DNA of 64,000 bases from Carnegiea gigantea (taxonomy: Eukaryota > Streptophyta > Magnoliopsida > Caryophyllales > Cactaceae): the NCBI GenBank assembly GCA_029747015.1, contig JAKOGI010000330.1, positions 438,001 through 502,000 on the forward strand, written 5' to 3'. Positions 11,101-22,559 of the stretch are shown here, piece by piece. The notes beneath the pieces are model-generated. The model saw nothing but the letters and a program-made list of their open reading frames with translations, did no database searches and was not told where the DNA came from. Position 1 is the stretch's first letter, and every line of letters begins with the position of its first letter. Position numbers and translations under genes: made by a program.

Positions 11101-12972
11101 TTAATTTACTAAAGGCTGCGAAGTTTTCTTCCATTTCTGATGAATCTAATAAGATTGACGTAGTTGATGGTTTAATACGGGAGACCATGTCTAACATTAA
11201 TTCTAATGATCCACTTGAGCACTTGATATTGAATAATAGCACTACTAAGGATGAAAATCCCAAAGTAGCTGAGTGTGCTCAACTTCTGGAAGCCTCTCCA
11301 CCAATTCCGTTTTCTGCTGCAAAGGTAGAATCATTACAAGATGAAAGTAAGCCCTCATCTAATGAGGCGAAAGCTCCTAAGGTAGAATTGAAACCTCTTC
11401 CTTCATCCTTGAGATATGAATTTCTTAGACCAAAATTTACATATCTAGTGATTTTGATTATAAATTTGAATGCAACCCAAATAGATTCGTTACTTATAGT
11501 ACTTAGGAAGCATCATAAAGCCATTGAATACACCCTTAATGACTTAAAAGAAATTCATCCTTTTTTGTGTATGGATCAAATATTAATGGAAGACGACCAT
11601 AAGCCTTTAATTGAACACCAAAGAAGATTGAATCCTAGCATGCAAGAGGTAGTTAAAAAGGAAATTTTGAAGTTGCTTAAGGCTGGAATTATTTACCCTA
11701 TCTCTGATAGTGCATGGGTAAGCCCAGTCCATGTTGTTCCTAAGAAATAGGGGATGGCCGTTATCAAAAATGAGAATAATGAGGACTATCACAGGCTGGT
11801 GTATGTGTATTGATTATCAGAAACTGAATAAAGCCACCCGTAAAGATCATTTTTCCCTTCCCTTCATTGAAAAATGGTTGAATGATTGGCTAAAATTTTA
11901 TATTTTTGCTACTTAGATAGATATTCGGGATTCTTTCAAACCCCTATCTATCCTAATGACCAAGAAAAGAGTACTTTTACATGTCCTTATGGTACGTATG
12001 CTTATAGAAGAATGGTATTTGGACTATGCAATGCCCTTACCACATTTCAATGTTGTATGATGGCCATTTTTCTGACTTTATTGAAGACATAACGGAAGTC
12101 TTTATGATGATTTTTCTGTATATGCTACAACTTATAACTAGTGCTTGAGTACCTTATCTAAGGTTTTGTAAAGATGTGAAGATGTGAATTTGGTCTTGAA
12201 TTGGGAGAAATACTATTTTATGATACAAGAGGGGGTTGTCCTTAGTCATGTTGTTTCTAATAAAGGCGTTGAAGTTGACAAAGTAAATGTGGAGGTGATT
12301 GAGAAATTACCACTACTAACTTCTTTGAAAGGTGTGAGGAGTTTTCTCGAACACATTGGTTCTTACCGGCGGTTCATTAAAGATTTTTCAAAAATTGCAA
12401 AACCTTTCACCCAATTGCTTGTCAAGGATGTGCCTTTTAAGTTTAATGAAGAATGCTTGAGTGCTTTTTATAGGTTAAAAGAGGCATTGATCACCGCCCC
12501 AGTAATGTAAGCACTAGATTGGGAGCTATCTTTTGAAATAATGTGTGATGCCAGTGATTATGCAGTAGGGGCTGTTTTAGGCCAACGAAAAAACATTAAG
12601 CCGTATGCTATATAGTATGCAAGCTATACTCTCGATAAGGCTCAAGTGAATCATGCCACAACTGAGAAGATGTTGTTAGCAGTTGTTTTTGCTTTGGAAA
12701 AATTTAGATCCTACTTGACTAATTCTAAAGTCAATGTTTTTACAGATCATGCCACTTTGAAACACTTGATGAAGAAATCTAACTCCAAACCTCGACTCAT
12801 CCAATGGGTCCTCCTTCTTCAAGAGTTTGATTTAGAAATCAAAGATAAGGCAGGGTTGGCAAATGTGATTGTCGATCATCTATCTCGTTTAGGCCCAGAG
12901 GCTACTCCTAGTGAAGAGCTTCCTATTAATGATTCTTTCCCCGATGAGCAGTTATTTGCTATATCCCAATAA
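11101..12972 (+). pseudogene. pol: Reverse transcriptase and RNase H, frameshifted
   Basis: The RT entry segment is clean (EHQRRLNPSMQEVVKKEILK, SDSAWVSPVHVVPKK to 11750). It then shifts frame several times (MCIDYQKLNKATRKDHFSLP; CYLDRYSGFFQTPIYPND; TFTCPYGTYAYRRMVFGLCN). At 12101-12116 the bases coding FMDDFS lack one base, so the frame breaks inside the catalytic Met-Asp-Asp. The connection (VRSFLEHIGSYRRFIKDFSK) and RNase H ([42 protein letters not shown]) follow in 12184-12972, with the RNase H Asp, Glu and Asp still in place. One amber stop lies at about 12613. Confidence 0.9.
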
Positions 12973-14200
12973 GATGCCTCGTGGTATGCTGATATGGTAA
13001 ATTTAAAGATGTGTGGAGTATTACCTTCGGGATTCCCCTATCAACAAAGAAAGAAGTTCTTTACAAATGCTAAATACTATGTGTGGGAAGAACCTTTCCT
13101 TTACAAGTTATGTGGAGATGGGATTTATAGAAGGTGCTTGCCTGAAGAATAGGTTCATAGTGTCTTGCATCATTGCTATGCTTCAACTTATGGTGGCCAC
13201 TTCGGACCAGATAAAATGATTGCGAAAGTACTCTAAGCTGGTTTCTATTAGCCCACATTCTTTAAAGATACAAGGAAATTTATCATAACTTGTGATAGAT
13301 ATTAGCAAACAGGAAACATTTCCAAGAGACATAAGATGCCTCAAAGTGGCATACTTGAGGTAAAGTTATTTGGTGTATGGGGGATTGACTTTATAGGTCA
13401 TTTTTCTCCTTTCCATAACAACTTTTACATTCTTGTGGCAATTGATTATGTTTCTAAGTGGGTGGAAGCCATCACCTCCCCAACAAATGATTCAAAAGTT
13501 GTCCTTAAGTTTCTGAAAAAGATTATTTTCACAAGGTTTGGCACCAAGAGCTCTTCTAAGTGATAATAGCACACATTTTTGCAACAAGCCTCTTGAGTTA
13601 CTTTAAAAAAAATACAGGATATTTCATAAGATTGCTACGCCTTACCATCCTTCAACGAGTGGGTAGGTGGAACTCTCGAATAGAGAATTGAAGAGCATCC
13701 TAGAAAAAAACAGTGGATCGGTCCCGCAAGGATTGGGCCTTCAACCTTGATGATGCTCTTTAGGCATACCACACTACTTACAAGACCCCTCTCAGCACCA
13801 CTCCATATCGGTTGGTGTTTGGGAAGTCTTGTCACTTACCAGTAGAGATGGAACATAAGGCATACTACGCTATAAAGATACTTAACTTTGATCTTAAGGC
13901 AGCAAGAGAACGGAGATTTTTGTAACTAAAGAAGCTCGATAAGCTAAAGTTGGAAGCCTATGAAAGTTCGCGTATTTACAGAGAACGAACTAAGATGTAG
14001 CACAATAAACATATCATGAAGAAGAGGTTCAAAAAAGGAGATGTTGCCCTCTTATTTAATTCCGGATTGAGATTGTTTCCTAGCAAACTGAAATCCCGAT
14101 GGTCGGGACCATTTAACGTCACAAAGATTCAACCTAACGGAGCAGTTGAAATATGGAGTGAGTCCACTAGTGCATTCATAGTTAATGGACAGTGATTAAA
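12973..14200 (+). pseudogene. pol: Integrase, frameshifted
   Basis: The zinc region (13150-13320) reads STYGGHFGPDK then TCDRY followed by a stop, where CDRC is expected, so the second zinc Cys is lost. The core keeps its three acidic residues: Asp in GVWGIDFIG (about 13390), Asp in LLSDNSTHF (13560) and Glu in VELSNRELK (13668), each in a different frame. The C-terminal part is visible to about 14195 (TTPYRLVFGKSCHLPVEMEH; SRWSGPFNVT). Integrase would insert the cDNA into the chromosome. Confidence 0.88.
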
Positions 14201-14930
14201 ACTATATATTATGGGACAATGTCCATGCACTATCTGATCCGGACCAAGCATAGAATAAGGGTCAAGCTCTTGACCTTAAAAGAGTGCTTATTGGGAGGCA
14301 ACCCAAGTTCTTTTTCCTTTCCCTTTTTCTTTTCTTAGCTTTTATTTTTACTATTTTGGTAATTTGTGACGGAAAAAAAAAGACAGATAGCAAAAACAAA
14401 AAAAATATGAACAAAATTTGGCACCACGGCCAGTACCCCCAAAAATACGCCCGTGGGTTACCAACCTAGGAAACAGAAAAAAAAAATAGCTGACCAACAA
14501 ACATTGCGGCTGGCCTGTGGTGAAGGCCATGGTCCGTGGTGGACTGCTACAGCCCGCGATCTAGGCTTCTAACCACGGTGCCCATTCCTGTTCCTTACTT
14601 CTTCTTCAACCTCTTGACATACTCTCTCTTTACCTCTATTTTCTCTCTCTACACTCTCTATACCCAATACCTCTAATCTTCCCTCGTTTCTTCACCATTT
14701 TCAATCATTTTCACATCAACTCATTTCTTTTCACTCAATCTTCCCTTTTTCTCCACAAATTTCATCTCTTTGCTTCTTTTTCTTCTTTAAATTCATCTCA
14801 CGTTCACTCATCCACCATACCCATCCTTTTCTCTCTCTTATTCTTCATATTTTTACTTAATTTCCTTAATTTTCTAGGTTTTAGTTCTTACTTTTGGTTT
14901 TAGTTTTGTTTTTGGTTAGAGTTTGCAACC
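14201..14930 (+). other. Spacer between integrase and 3' open region
   Basis: The sequence includes a GC-rich block at about 14424-14580 with repeated CACGG/CCGTGG words like those in the LTR, then a pyrimidine-rich stretch (14590-14860). A short frame at 14284-14469 has a hydrophobic stretch but no family match that I recognise. Confidence 0.4.
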
Positions 14931-16245
14931 ATGGCACCAAGCAAGAGACAAAGGAGCACCAAGAGGTTGGATCTTCAAGTTAAGCACCACCTTAGCCCCA
15001 AAAGGCATCCCAAACCGTGTGTGCTAGAGGTCACATTCCTCACCCTCTTGGTTTAACGCATCCCGATTATGTTGCTAAGTATAATTATTTAAATGAACGT
15101 ATGATTGTAGCAACTAGAAATTATAATGAGGATTCGTTAGCCCAGTTAGGAATGTTGGTTGATATTAGATGGTTGTTTACAAGAGGTGGTATGGGACACT
15201 TATTAGAATTAAAGAGCATACATATAGGGACCTGACCCTAGAATTCCTTAGTACACTCCATATCGAGGTCACTAGAGGATCTCAATGTCAAACCGGATAT
15301 ATATCATTTTATTGGCAGGCATGAACTAAACTTAGTTACCTTCAATAGTATTTTCAGTTTTCTACCTAGTATGGATTTATCGCACTGCCAAGTCCTCTGC
15401 GAATTCAACCCGGACGCATTTTAGGATGAACTTTCGAGGAGTGTTAGGTAAAGTATCAATTCATCAAAATGCACACATATTAGGAACCTGTGCATTAGAG
15501 TAGCCCAGCGCATTTTGGCTTGTTCTTTATTTGCTCGGGACGATAGTCCGAATGTCCCGAGACTTTCTGAGTTATACTTTTTGTCTTGTATGCTTGACGG
15601 TGATCAGCTTGACCCAAGTTCATTTTTAGCTAGACAAGTACATAGTGCTACTGTTAGCACTAAAGGTAGGATAGTCATTAGTGGAATTGTAACTACTATT
15701 GCTGAATTCTTGGAAGTTGAGCTCAACCTTGACGATAGAGTTTTCGGGTCTGAGCGGCTTGATCGAGCTTTTTTTGAGATTTTGAATTTTTGTAAAGTTG
15801 AGGCTAGCAGTTTATGTCAGAGTTACCCTAGAGACTGGCTTTTGCTGCTTCCTAATGTCGATCACACCACCCTTCTTCACCGGGCTAACCTTTATTGGGT
15901 ACCTAGTGATGAAGAGGTTGTTCGACCTGCACCCCATTATCCAGCCCCGCACTCTACTCAAGCTGAACCTAGTTCTTCCTCTCAACTGCCCCCTCCTAAC
16001 TATTCTGACATCTAAGACACCCTTAAATCCATTTAAGAGGAGCAAGTTTTCCTCTGAGCGTTTGTTGCTTCTGAGACTACCGCTCTTCGGGACTTTATCC
16101 AATAGTGCCACGATGAACTTCATGGGTTGCTTGCTTCCTAGACACAATATTTCCAAAACTATAGGGCATGTCTAGAGACCTGGCGCGATTCGCATACCTG
16201 CTACGGCCAACCACCCCATCCTCCACCACCACCTCCTTTCTGATT
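14931..16245 (+). pseudogene. Athila-type 3' open region (env position)
   Basis: A reading frame starts at ATG 14931 (MAPSKRQRSTKRLDLQ), shifts near 15015, and continues as HPDYVAKYNYLNER, WLFTRGGMGHLLELK and then an uninterrupted 166-codon stretch at 15515-16015 (ACSLFARDDSPNVPRLSELY; LDGDQLDPSSFLARQ). Pro/Ser-rich sequence follows, then shifted remnants to about 16245. I recall similar sequence as the Athila ORF1 / plant transposon protein type, but its role is unknown. It sits where Athila elements have an env-like gene. I see no signal peptide or clear membrane segment in this stretch, so an envelope role is not supported. Confidence 0.6.
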
Positions 16246-16284
16246 GCTCTGTGCTACTCCCCTTCCCTTTTTCTATTCTGCGCC

Positions 16285-16323
16285 CACATTGAGGGCAATG
16301 TGTGATTCAAGCATGGGGGAGTT
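16285..16323 (+). other. Internal hairpin plus copy of polypurine tract
   Basis: A perfect 7-bp inverted repeat (CACATTG, loop AGGG, CAATGTG; 16285-16302) is followed by AAGCATGGGGGAGTT (16309-16323). The latter 15 bases are identical to the terminal polypurine tract at 18089-18103. Matching hairpin/purine motifs occur at 51301-51334, 29305-29338 and 60411-60446. The function is unknown. A second plus-strand priming site or an RNA structure are inferences. Confidence 0.7.
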
Positions 16324-18088
16324 AGTCATCATACCTAGCATCTGATTCCTGTTTTTTGGTGTGTTTGTGTTTTGTATATGTTTTTAGTGGTAGTTTTTAA
16401 TTTTTGGTTTTAGTTTTGTTTAGTAGTGCATTTAGTTTTCTTTTCATTCTAGGTTACATTTTAGTTTCTTTCTTTTATTAGTTTCTTTGCATATTAGTTT
16501 GCATTGTTTGTAGGAGCCTGAAAATGAAAAATGAAAAAAATGAAAAAAAATCCTCCGATGATGATCTTTCTAGATTTGGTAGACTTCTATGGTTTAGTTT
16601 GATCTTTTGATCCACCCGAATTGTGCATAAAATGTTTGCAAATGAGTTTTCGAAATGAATTCTATGTTTTGACCATGTGTTGGATGCGAGTTAATTTGCA
16701 ACATGAGTCTTTACATGACTTTTAGCATGCGTTTACTAATGAGCTAGTTTTGACCTTAGTAAATGTCCCGTGAGATTCCTTAGTAGATGTCCCGTGAGAT
16801 TTTGAGCTGTTAATTTAGAGGTCATTCATCAATTTAGTCTCATACTTTCTTTCATGTGTGACTCTTCCTTGACGTCATTTCTCTAGAACTTGCTTTGATT
16901 CTCATTCAAGATCACATTTCACATATACATTTAGTCAATATGATTGAGGCATTTTTCTTTTCCTTTTTTTTTTGGATTTGTTGAAACCCCATGGCCAAAT
17001 AGCCCCCTTTGTTGTGTATTGTATCTCTTGCTAGCCCCTTCGAGCCTCTATCTATTTTTCTTGATTTAAACCTCCTATTATAGCCCATACCCAAATACTT
17101 GTCTTGCCTTAAGCCAAGACTAGAGGAGTGTTTCATTCCTTTGTATCGAGTTTGATAGGGCGTTAGTAAGGTGGATTGTTATCTTTTAGTGAATTTTGGC
17201 TGTTTGGTGTAGGGATGTGAGATTTTGATAAATCCCTTGTTTTATTGTGCAAAGTATGGAGAAGAGTTATGGAGAAGAGTTGCAATTTAAAGTTCGTTAT
17301 GTATCTCCTCTTGGCTATCCTTTTAGAAAGGGAAAAAAAAGAAAGAAAGGATCGGGAAAAAAAAAAAGAAAGAAGGGATTGGAAAAACAAAACAAAGAAG
17401 AAAACAAAAAATAATTAAAAAAATGAAGAAAGGAAAAAATTCGAAAGAAAGTGTTAGCCTTGTTGGGATTATAAGTTATCTATAATTTTCCACTTTTTCT
17501 CTCTTCAATTTGGGATTTATTTTGTTGATAAATTGATATGGTTTGAGAAGGATGTAGTATGATGTATTGAAATTGATTAGCTCTTAGTCTTTGGCTTCTA
17601 GCTCCTTATTTCCAAGACGTTTGTTCCCCTCTTACCTTTACCCACAGCCCCGTTACAATCCTATGAAAGTCCTCACTATTGTCTAGTGTGTTTGCATTTT
17701 AGTGATGGCGGATTTGAGAATCTTGTCAAGCTTATAGTAGATTTGAGTCTAAGGAGTAAGAATTGAGAGAACCTTCATTTTTATCAACCACATAAGTGAT
17801 GAGAGCCACATACCTAAAGCGAGGTTCTACCGGCCTTACTAGCCTTACTTGTTTCATAGGTTGGAATGATTGTATTTGACAATTTGGGGGAAGATTGGTT
17901 TAAGTTTGACATTGTGGTCTATCAAAAGGTTTTTGAAAATTTCATTCCTTAATCTGTTTATTAATGATTTTTACATCTCTTTGAGCTACCTTTGCATCAG
18001 CTTTGCCATTTGAATGTCACCTATGTCTATTCTGAGGAAGTTATGTACAATTTTTTTTAGCATATTGCGTGAGGACAAGCAACAGTTT
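16324..18088 (+). other. 3' non-coding region of Athila-like element
   Basis: No protein frame can be supported. It has T-rich stretches, an A/G-rich stretch at 17325-17440, and a doubled phrase TAGATGTCCCGTGAGATT near 16760-16800. Short frames on the minus strand here are low-complexity artefacts. Confidence 0.6.
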
Positions 18089-18103
18089 AAGCATGGGGGA
18101 GTT
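18089..18103 (+). other. Polypurine tract
   Basis: AAGCATGGGGGAGTT directly abuts the 3' LTR and would prime plus-strand DNA synthesis. Confidence 0.85.
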
Positions 18104-19386
18104 TGATAAGTGCTTATTGTGTACATAATTTTAATGCTATTTTGTGTCACTTTTTAGGAGAATATTGTGCTTAGTGTTAATATTTACACTCCTACTCTCG
18201 ATTTATGCTTAGGTATAGTTGTTTTATGTATTTTACAGGATTTTAAGCCTTTTTACCCAGCATTTGACCATAAATAGACGTATTTTGACCTCCCCCACGG
18301 ACACCCATGAGTTGCAATGCCCGCGGAGTAAGAAAAGAGCAGAAATCCGGTTCCACCCCAGACCACGATCGGACCGTGGTGCCTGCCACGGACCGTAGTG
18401 AGCCTGTAACTGCTACCTCTTCATCTTCCTTCGGCTATGTGGCTGAGATTAAGTGATGTTCCCTAAAAATAGCCTCGTCCTGCAGTAGTGAAAAGCAATT
18501 CTTGAATCCTAGAGTAATACAAAAGCATTAGATTAGAGTTTTAGCCTAGTTTCTTTCTTTCTCAAATTTTGTTTTCTAGTTTGATTTTTAGTTTTGGTGA
18601 GAAATTCTGAGTACATGTGTTTGGTTTTTGAGGCGGCTTGAAGCCCTTGGTTAAAGGCCATCTCAGCCAAGCCTTTCTCTCAGATTTCGCCGGATTGTCG
18701 GTTAGTTTTGTTTATTTCTTAATCATGTCTGAGTAGTTTTCTTTTGTCTAGGGATTTAGTAGTTTATATAAGCGTTGTTAGATCATGTTTTAATTTAAAG
18801 ATTGTGCTTATTTTATGATTGATTTGATTTCGTTTATCAAGTGTTATTCATATTGTTAGTAGATTTTTGGCCAAAGTTTGCTTGCTCACTTGAAACAAAC
18901 GAACGAAAAACTGAAAGGTGACATTTGGTTGTTGGACTACTTGATTAAACATAACATGGAGTCGTCTCGAAAGAGAGATTAACGTGTTAGGAGGACTAGC
19001 AAGTAATCGAATATATTTAACTTGAATTAGAGCAAATTAGTTTGAAAGAACGACTTTTACCAGTTTAGGCAAATTTGATTGATTTCGAAAGAATGGATCA
19101 AATTTCTGGATAGATTGCAATTCCTCGAGATTATCCGATTAGAGAAAGCACATGTTAATTCATTTTGATGCAATACTTTTTCATCACTACAAGAATTCCT
19201 AGACATATTTCCTCTTTGATTGATTCAGAATAGTGAATTAGAAGTTGTTAAATCAAACCCTTTGAATTAGAATTTTGCTTAGCACATTCTGACGGACAAA
19301 AGTTAGAAAGTTTCATTAGTCCCTGAGGAACGATATCTTTATCTATACTACGGCTACCCGTGCGCTTGCGTTGTTAGTCTCAATCA
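18104..19386 (+). repeat. 3' LTR of Athila-like element
   Basis: 1283 bp, TGATAAGTGCTTA to TCAATCA, paired with 7476-8752. Substitutions against the 5' LTR are frequent. The TATA box is mutated. The GC-rich block (about 18349-18400) keeps a near-palindrome GGACCGTGG ... CCACGGACC. Confidence 0.93.
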
Positions 19387-19391
19387 GAAAG
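19387..19391 (+). repeat. Target-site duplication GAAAG (right)
   Basis: Exact copy of 7471-7475. Confidence 0.9.
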
Positions 19392-20060
19392 CAGTTAAGC
19401 TAAAAAGAAATATCATGAGTGTTTAAGAAAAAATTTATCCATCTTCATCATATCAGCTCGGGTATTATATTGAGTACATAATCATATGATATACCATATG
19501 ACATAAAGGGATTAGAAATATTACTTGTGATGTTTAGGATGATTTGGGGTATCGTATTTCATGAAAGTATTATGTTAGTTAGATGTTGAGTTGATAGAAT
19601 AGTATTAATTACTTTATGATCGCATGCCCCTCTTGGGTGTGAAGTGTGAAGAGTTGTGATTCATGAAGAAACATGTGATTTATGGCTTACATGGCCGAGT
19701 GGGAGATGTTGGTCGGCCCCAATAGGACTAGATGACTGCGGTTGCTACTTAAGTGGTGGTGGCTAAAATAACCAAAACCTATATAAAGAGTGGTTTAGTG
19801 AATTAATTGCATCAGTCACATAAAACCCTAGACTAAATACTCATGTCCTTCCTTCTCTTTCATGGCTACCTCACCATCACCAGGGGTTTGGGTTGGGATG
19901 CGGCATTTAACGGTGACTCCTGTAGCCATTGGTTCATCTTCCACATCGATTCGTGGGCGATTCCCAAGCAATAAGATACTTTGCTTCCACCTCTAAAGGT
20001 TAGGCCTTTGTCTTCCTATAGTTTTACTCTATAATTTGAGATGACTGTACAATAAGTAGT
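19392..20060 (+). repeat. Probable copia 3' LTR tail
   Basis: It continues the copia 3' flank across the Athila-like insertion. It has a GGCCGAGTGGGAGATGTTGG phrase and a TATA box (19780-19788) followed by a leader-like AAACCCTAG stretch, the layout of a plant copia LTR. Neither LTR boundary is proved. Confidence 0.4.
19780..19788 (+). promoter_or_regulatory. TATA box in probable copia LTR
   Basis: TATATAAAG on the plus strand, with CATCAGTCACATAAAACCC downstream as a plausible transcript start region. Confidence 0.4.
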
Positions 20061-21439
20061 AATAGAAGAAGCAAATATAGGTCCTATTATAAGCTGCGCT
20101 AGGGGAATGTATGAATGAATGGAGAAAGTCATCCACTTACTGCAAGGAGGGTTTTTTCCCTCTTCAGTTAATAGTTTGTTGCAAAGTCATCCTAGATGTA
20201 TGATAAAACAAAAAAAAAAAAATCGATTTCATTCAGGGATCTAAATTACGCATTTGCTGAATGTGAATGTAAACTCGCAAAAGAGAGAAATTTCCAAATT
20301 ATGTGTTATGAATATAATTAATTTTTGGGGTTATAAATAAAGATGGAAATATGGATACTGAGAAATTTTTAACTCAATCTTTGACAACATGCACAAAGGT
20401 ATCTTGATTTGATTCCTCTGTTCTAAGCTAAAATCATGATGCTTTGGAATATCTCTATCCATGTTCTGATCATTTATCAACATGGAATATATTTTAGAAA
20501 AAACATACTATACATGAAGCTGTGTATTGAAAATTATGGAAGGGTAGAACCTTAAAGAAGTATGCCACATAAAGAAGAAGGATTCAAAAGCCATCTCTAA
20601 CAAATTATAACGAAACTCTCATTTCCTTACCCTTGTAAGTAACCCTAGATAGAGGCCGAATAGGACTGGCTAAAGACCTAAGTAACATAAAATGATTATG
20701 ACTTGATGCACATCACTTGGCATTATAACGTTCGTACGGATTTGAGGAATAAGTGAAGTTTTTGTTAAAGACATAAAAGCAGCGGCATGGACACCCTTCA
20801 TGAGCTGGCTAATGCTTATTTTAAAAGGAAGAGAAGCCAAACAAATTGTGGGTACCTTCTATTATGTCCGGCACTTGTAATATGTTCAGAATGCCCATAC
20901 ATGGAAGAGAGAGGATGTGAGTCCAGAGTTGAGTTGAGCAAGGATGAACTGGACTTATTATTTGAGGAGCATATAGTGAGGCATGAAAGGTTGGTAATGA
21001 CAGGCTATAAGTTCATAAGGCTCACAAATCATAATCCACCTATTTCTTGGTAGATGCTAACTGAGGGTGTACCAAGTTAAATATGGACACGTCCATGTTC
21101 AGAGGAATAAATCATGTTGGTGTTGGGCCTATAGCTTGTGATCATCCCTGGAAGGTGCTGGATTGTTTTGTGAAAAGGGTCAATGGCTTGGTCAAACACG
21201 GAGTTACTGTAGTTACAGCCTTGAAGTGGACCATGCCTAGGGCAAACGACATAGGTTAACAGGTGGCATTTAAGAGCTTGATTGCACCAAGTTTGCAAGG
21301 CTCGATAGAAGTCTCAATATTTTACTAAATTAAATATTCTAGTCATGGATGCTAAATTCCCTTTAAATTTATGCTCCCTATTATCAATAACATTATACTA
21401 GACATTAATAATATGATCTGAAATTTGCTAACAAAATAA
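20061..21439. other. Unassigned region
   Basis: No gene is recognised. The longest plus frame (20787-21053, 88 codons) has an acidic stretch ELSKDELDLLFEEHI but no family I know, no flanking conserved frame and no visible splice context. I do not call it a gene. Confidence 0.3.
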
Positions 21440-21940
21440 TAATTATGACAACAAGTTACTATAACAACAACAAAGTACCTCTCTCATAATGATGAAACTT
21501 GTTGCAACAAATACAAACATCACGATAAATATGTTTTGTAACGACCTATGTTGTTGCATGGTCGATGTGTATCATTACTTTGCAAACAAATATTGCAACA
21601 ACTTCAGTCATTACTATTCATTTGTCATCACAATAATAATGACTTTTTTGATGTAGAAGAGGGGCTTGCCCCAAAAGACATTTATTAGTTCCTATCCTTT
21701 ATGATAGACAACTAGATATCTTCCACAAAATATATAAGTGATAATAGATACTTGATTTTTTACAACAACAAAATTGTGGTAAAAGAGAACCCTATGACAA
21801 TGATATCGGTGGTTGTAATAAATATTGTGTATATTTTGTAACACAAAGGATTGTCCTCAAGGTCATTTTCCGTTGTTGCAACAATACTCATACAATAATT
21901 TCATTGTTGTTGTAAATATTTGTGTCAATGATATAAACAC
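21440..21940. repeat. Cluster of TTGCAACAA-type palindromic words
   Basis: TTGTTGCA, TTGCAACAA, GACAACAAG and ACAACAACAAA recur on both strands across about 500 bp, for example at 21501, 21551, 21591, 21762 and 21872-21885. Such dense short subterminal repeats are typical of CACTA-type DNA transposon ends, but I found no terminal CACTA or 3-bp duplication. Confidence 0.4.
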
Positions 21941-22283
21941 GTGCACAATATCATAATGTATTTATCGCAATAAATAATTTGTTAACTATAATTTTTTTGG
22001 ATGAGCGCCTCTACACACCATGTGGAGGTATACTGTTTACAAAATGAGGCATTAACGAAATAATTAAATCAGTATAACCCTACATCTACACCTATGTTCA
22101 CTAAGACTTACACCCATTATTCATACCTATTTGTTGACAGCTTTAGGAACCTCAACCTTCCAATTACAACAGGGCAGGTCGTATAAATTTTTTATGTCAC
22201 AACTTTCTATGGGACAAGCATATTTATTCCTTTTGTCTTCCTTGGATCAGTATTTCCTTTAGAGCTTTTTTTTCATTGGTAAA

Positions 22284-22555
22284 TAGGGATTGATAAATGA
22301 GTGACATTGGTAAAGATTGGTATAAGTTGGTAGAAGTTGGTATTTTTCAGAAATGATTGGTAAGAGTTGGTTAAGGTCATGAAGAAGTTAGAAGAAGTTG
22401 GAAGAAGTTGGTAGATGTTGGAGGATTTCGGTAAGTAATGTAAATAATTAGGGATTTCTTTATAAAAAACTTTGGAAGAAATTGGTAGAAGTTGGTGAGA
22501 GTTAATACAAGTTGGTAGAAATTGGTGAGAGTTAATACACGTTGGTACAAAGTTC
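22284..22555. repeat. Degenerate minisatellite, GTTGGTAGAA unit
   Basis: The plus strand repeats words such as AAGTTGGTAGAAGTTGGTA and TTGGTGAGAGTTAATACA, with periods from about 9 to 29 bases. A 29-30-base unit ending GAGAGTTAATACA occurs twice at 22493-22545. The long minus-strand frame over it (to 22704) is a translated repeat (Tyr, Gln, Leu, Ser), not a gene. Confidence 0.75.
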
Positions 22556-22559
22556 CTAT

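Larger units (their letters stand above)
7476..19386 (+). mobile_element. Complete Athila-like Ty3 retrotransposon (11.9 kb)
   Basis: Both LTRs, PBS, gag, protease, RT, RNase H, integrase, a 3' open region in the env position and a polypurine tract are present in order, flanked by GAAAG. All coding parts are broken by stops and frameshifts, and the LTRs differ at many positions, so the insertion is old. The tRNA-Asp primer site, the long 3' region after integrase and the extra reading frame there place it with Athila-type elements. It sits inside the copia tail. Confidence 0.93.

Noticed and set aside
14931..16245. True retroviral-type envelope gene
   Set aside because: The position fits, but no signal peptide, membrane segment or cleavage site is visible.
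17163..17390. 75-codon minus frame rich in Phe and Ser
   Set aside because: It lies over an A/G-rich low-complexity stretch in the non-coding 3' region of the Athila-like element.
20787..21053. 88-codon plus frame with an acidic segment
   Set aside because: No recognised family and no supporting neighbours; left as unassigned rather than called.
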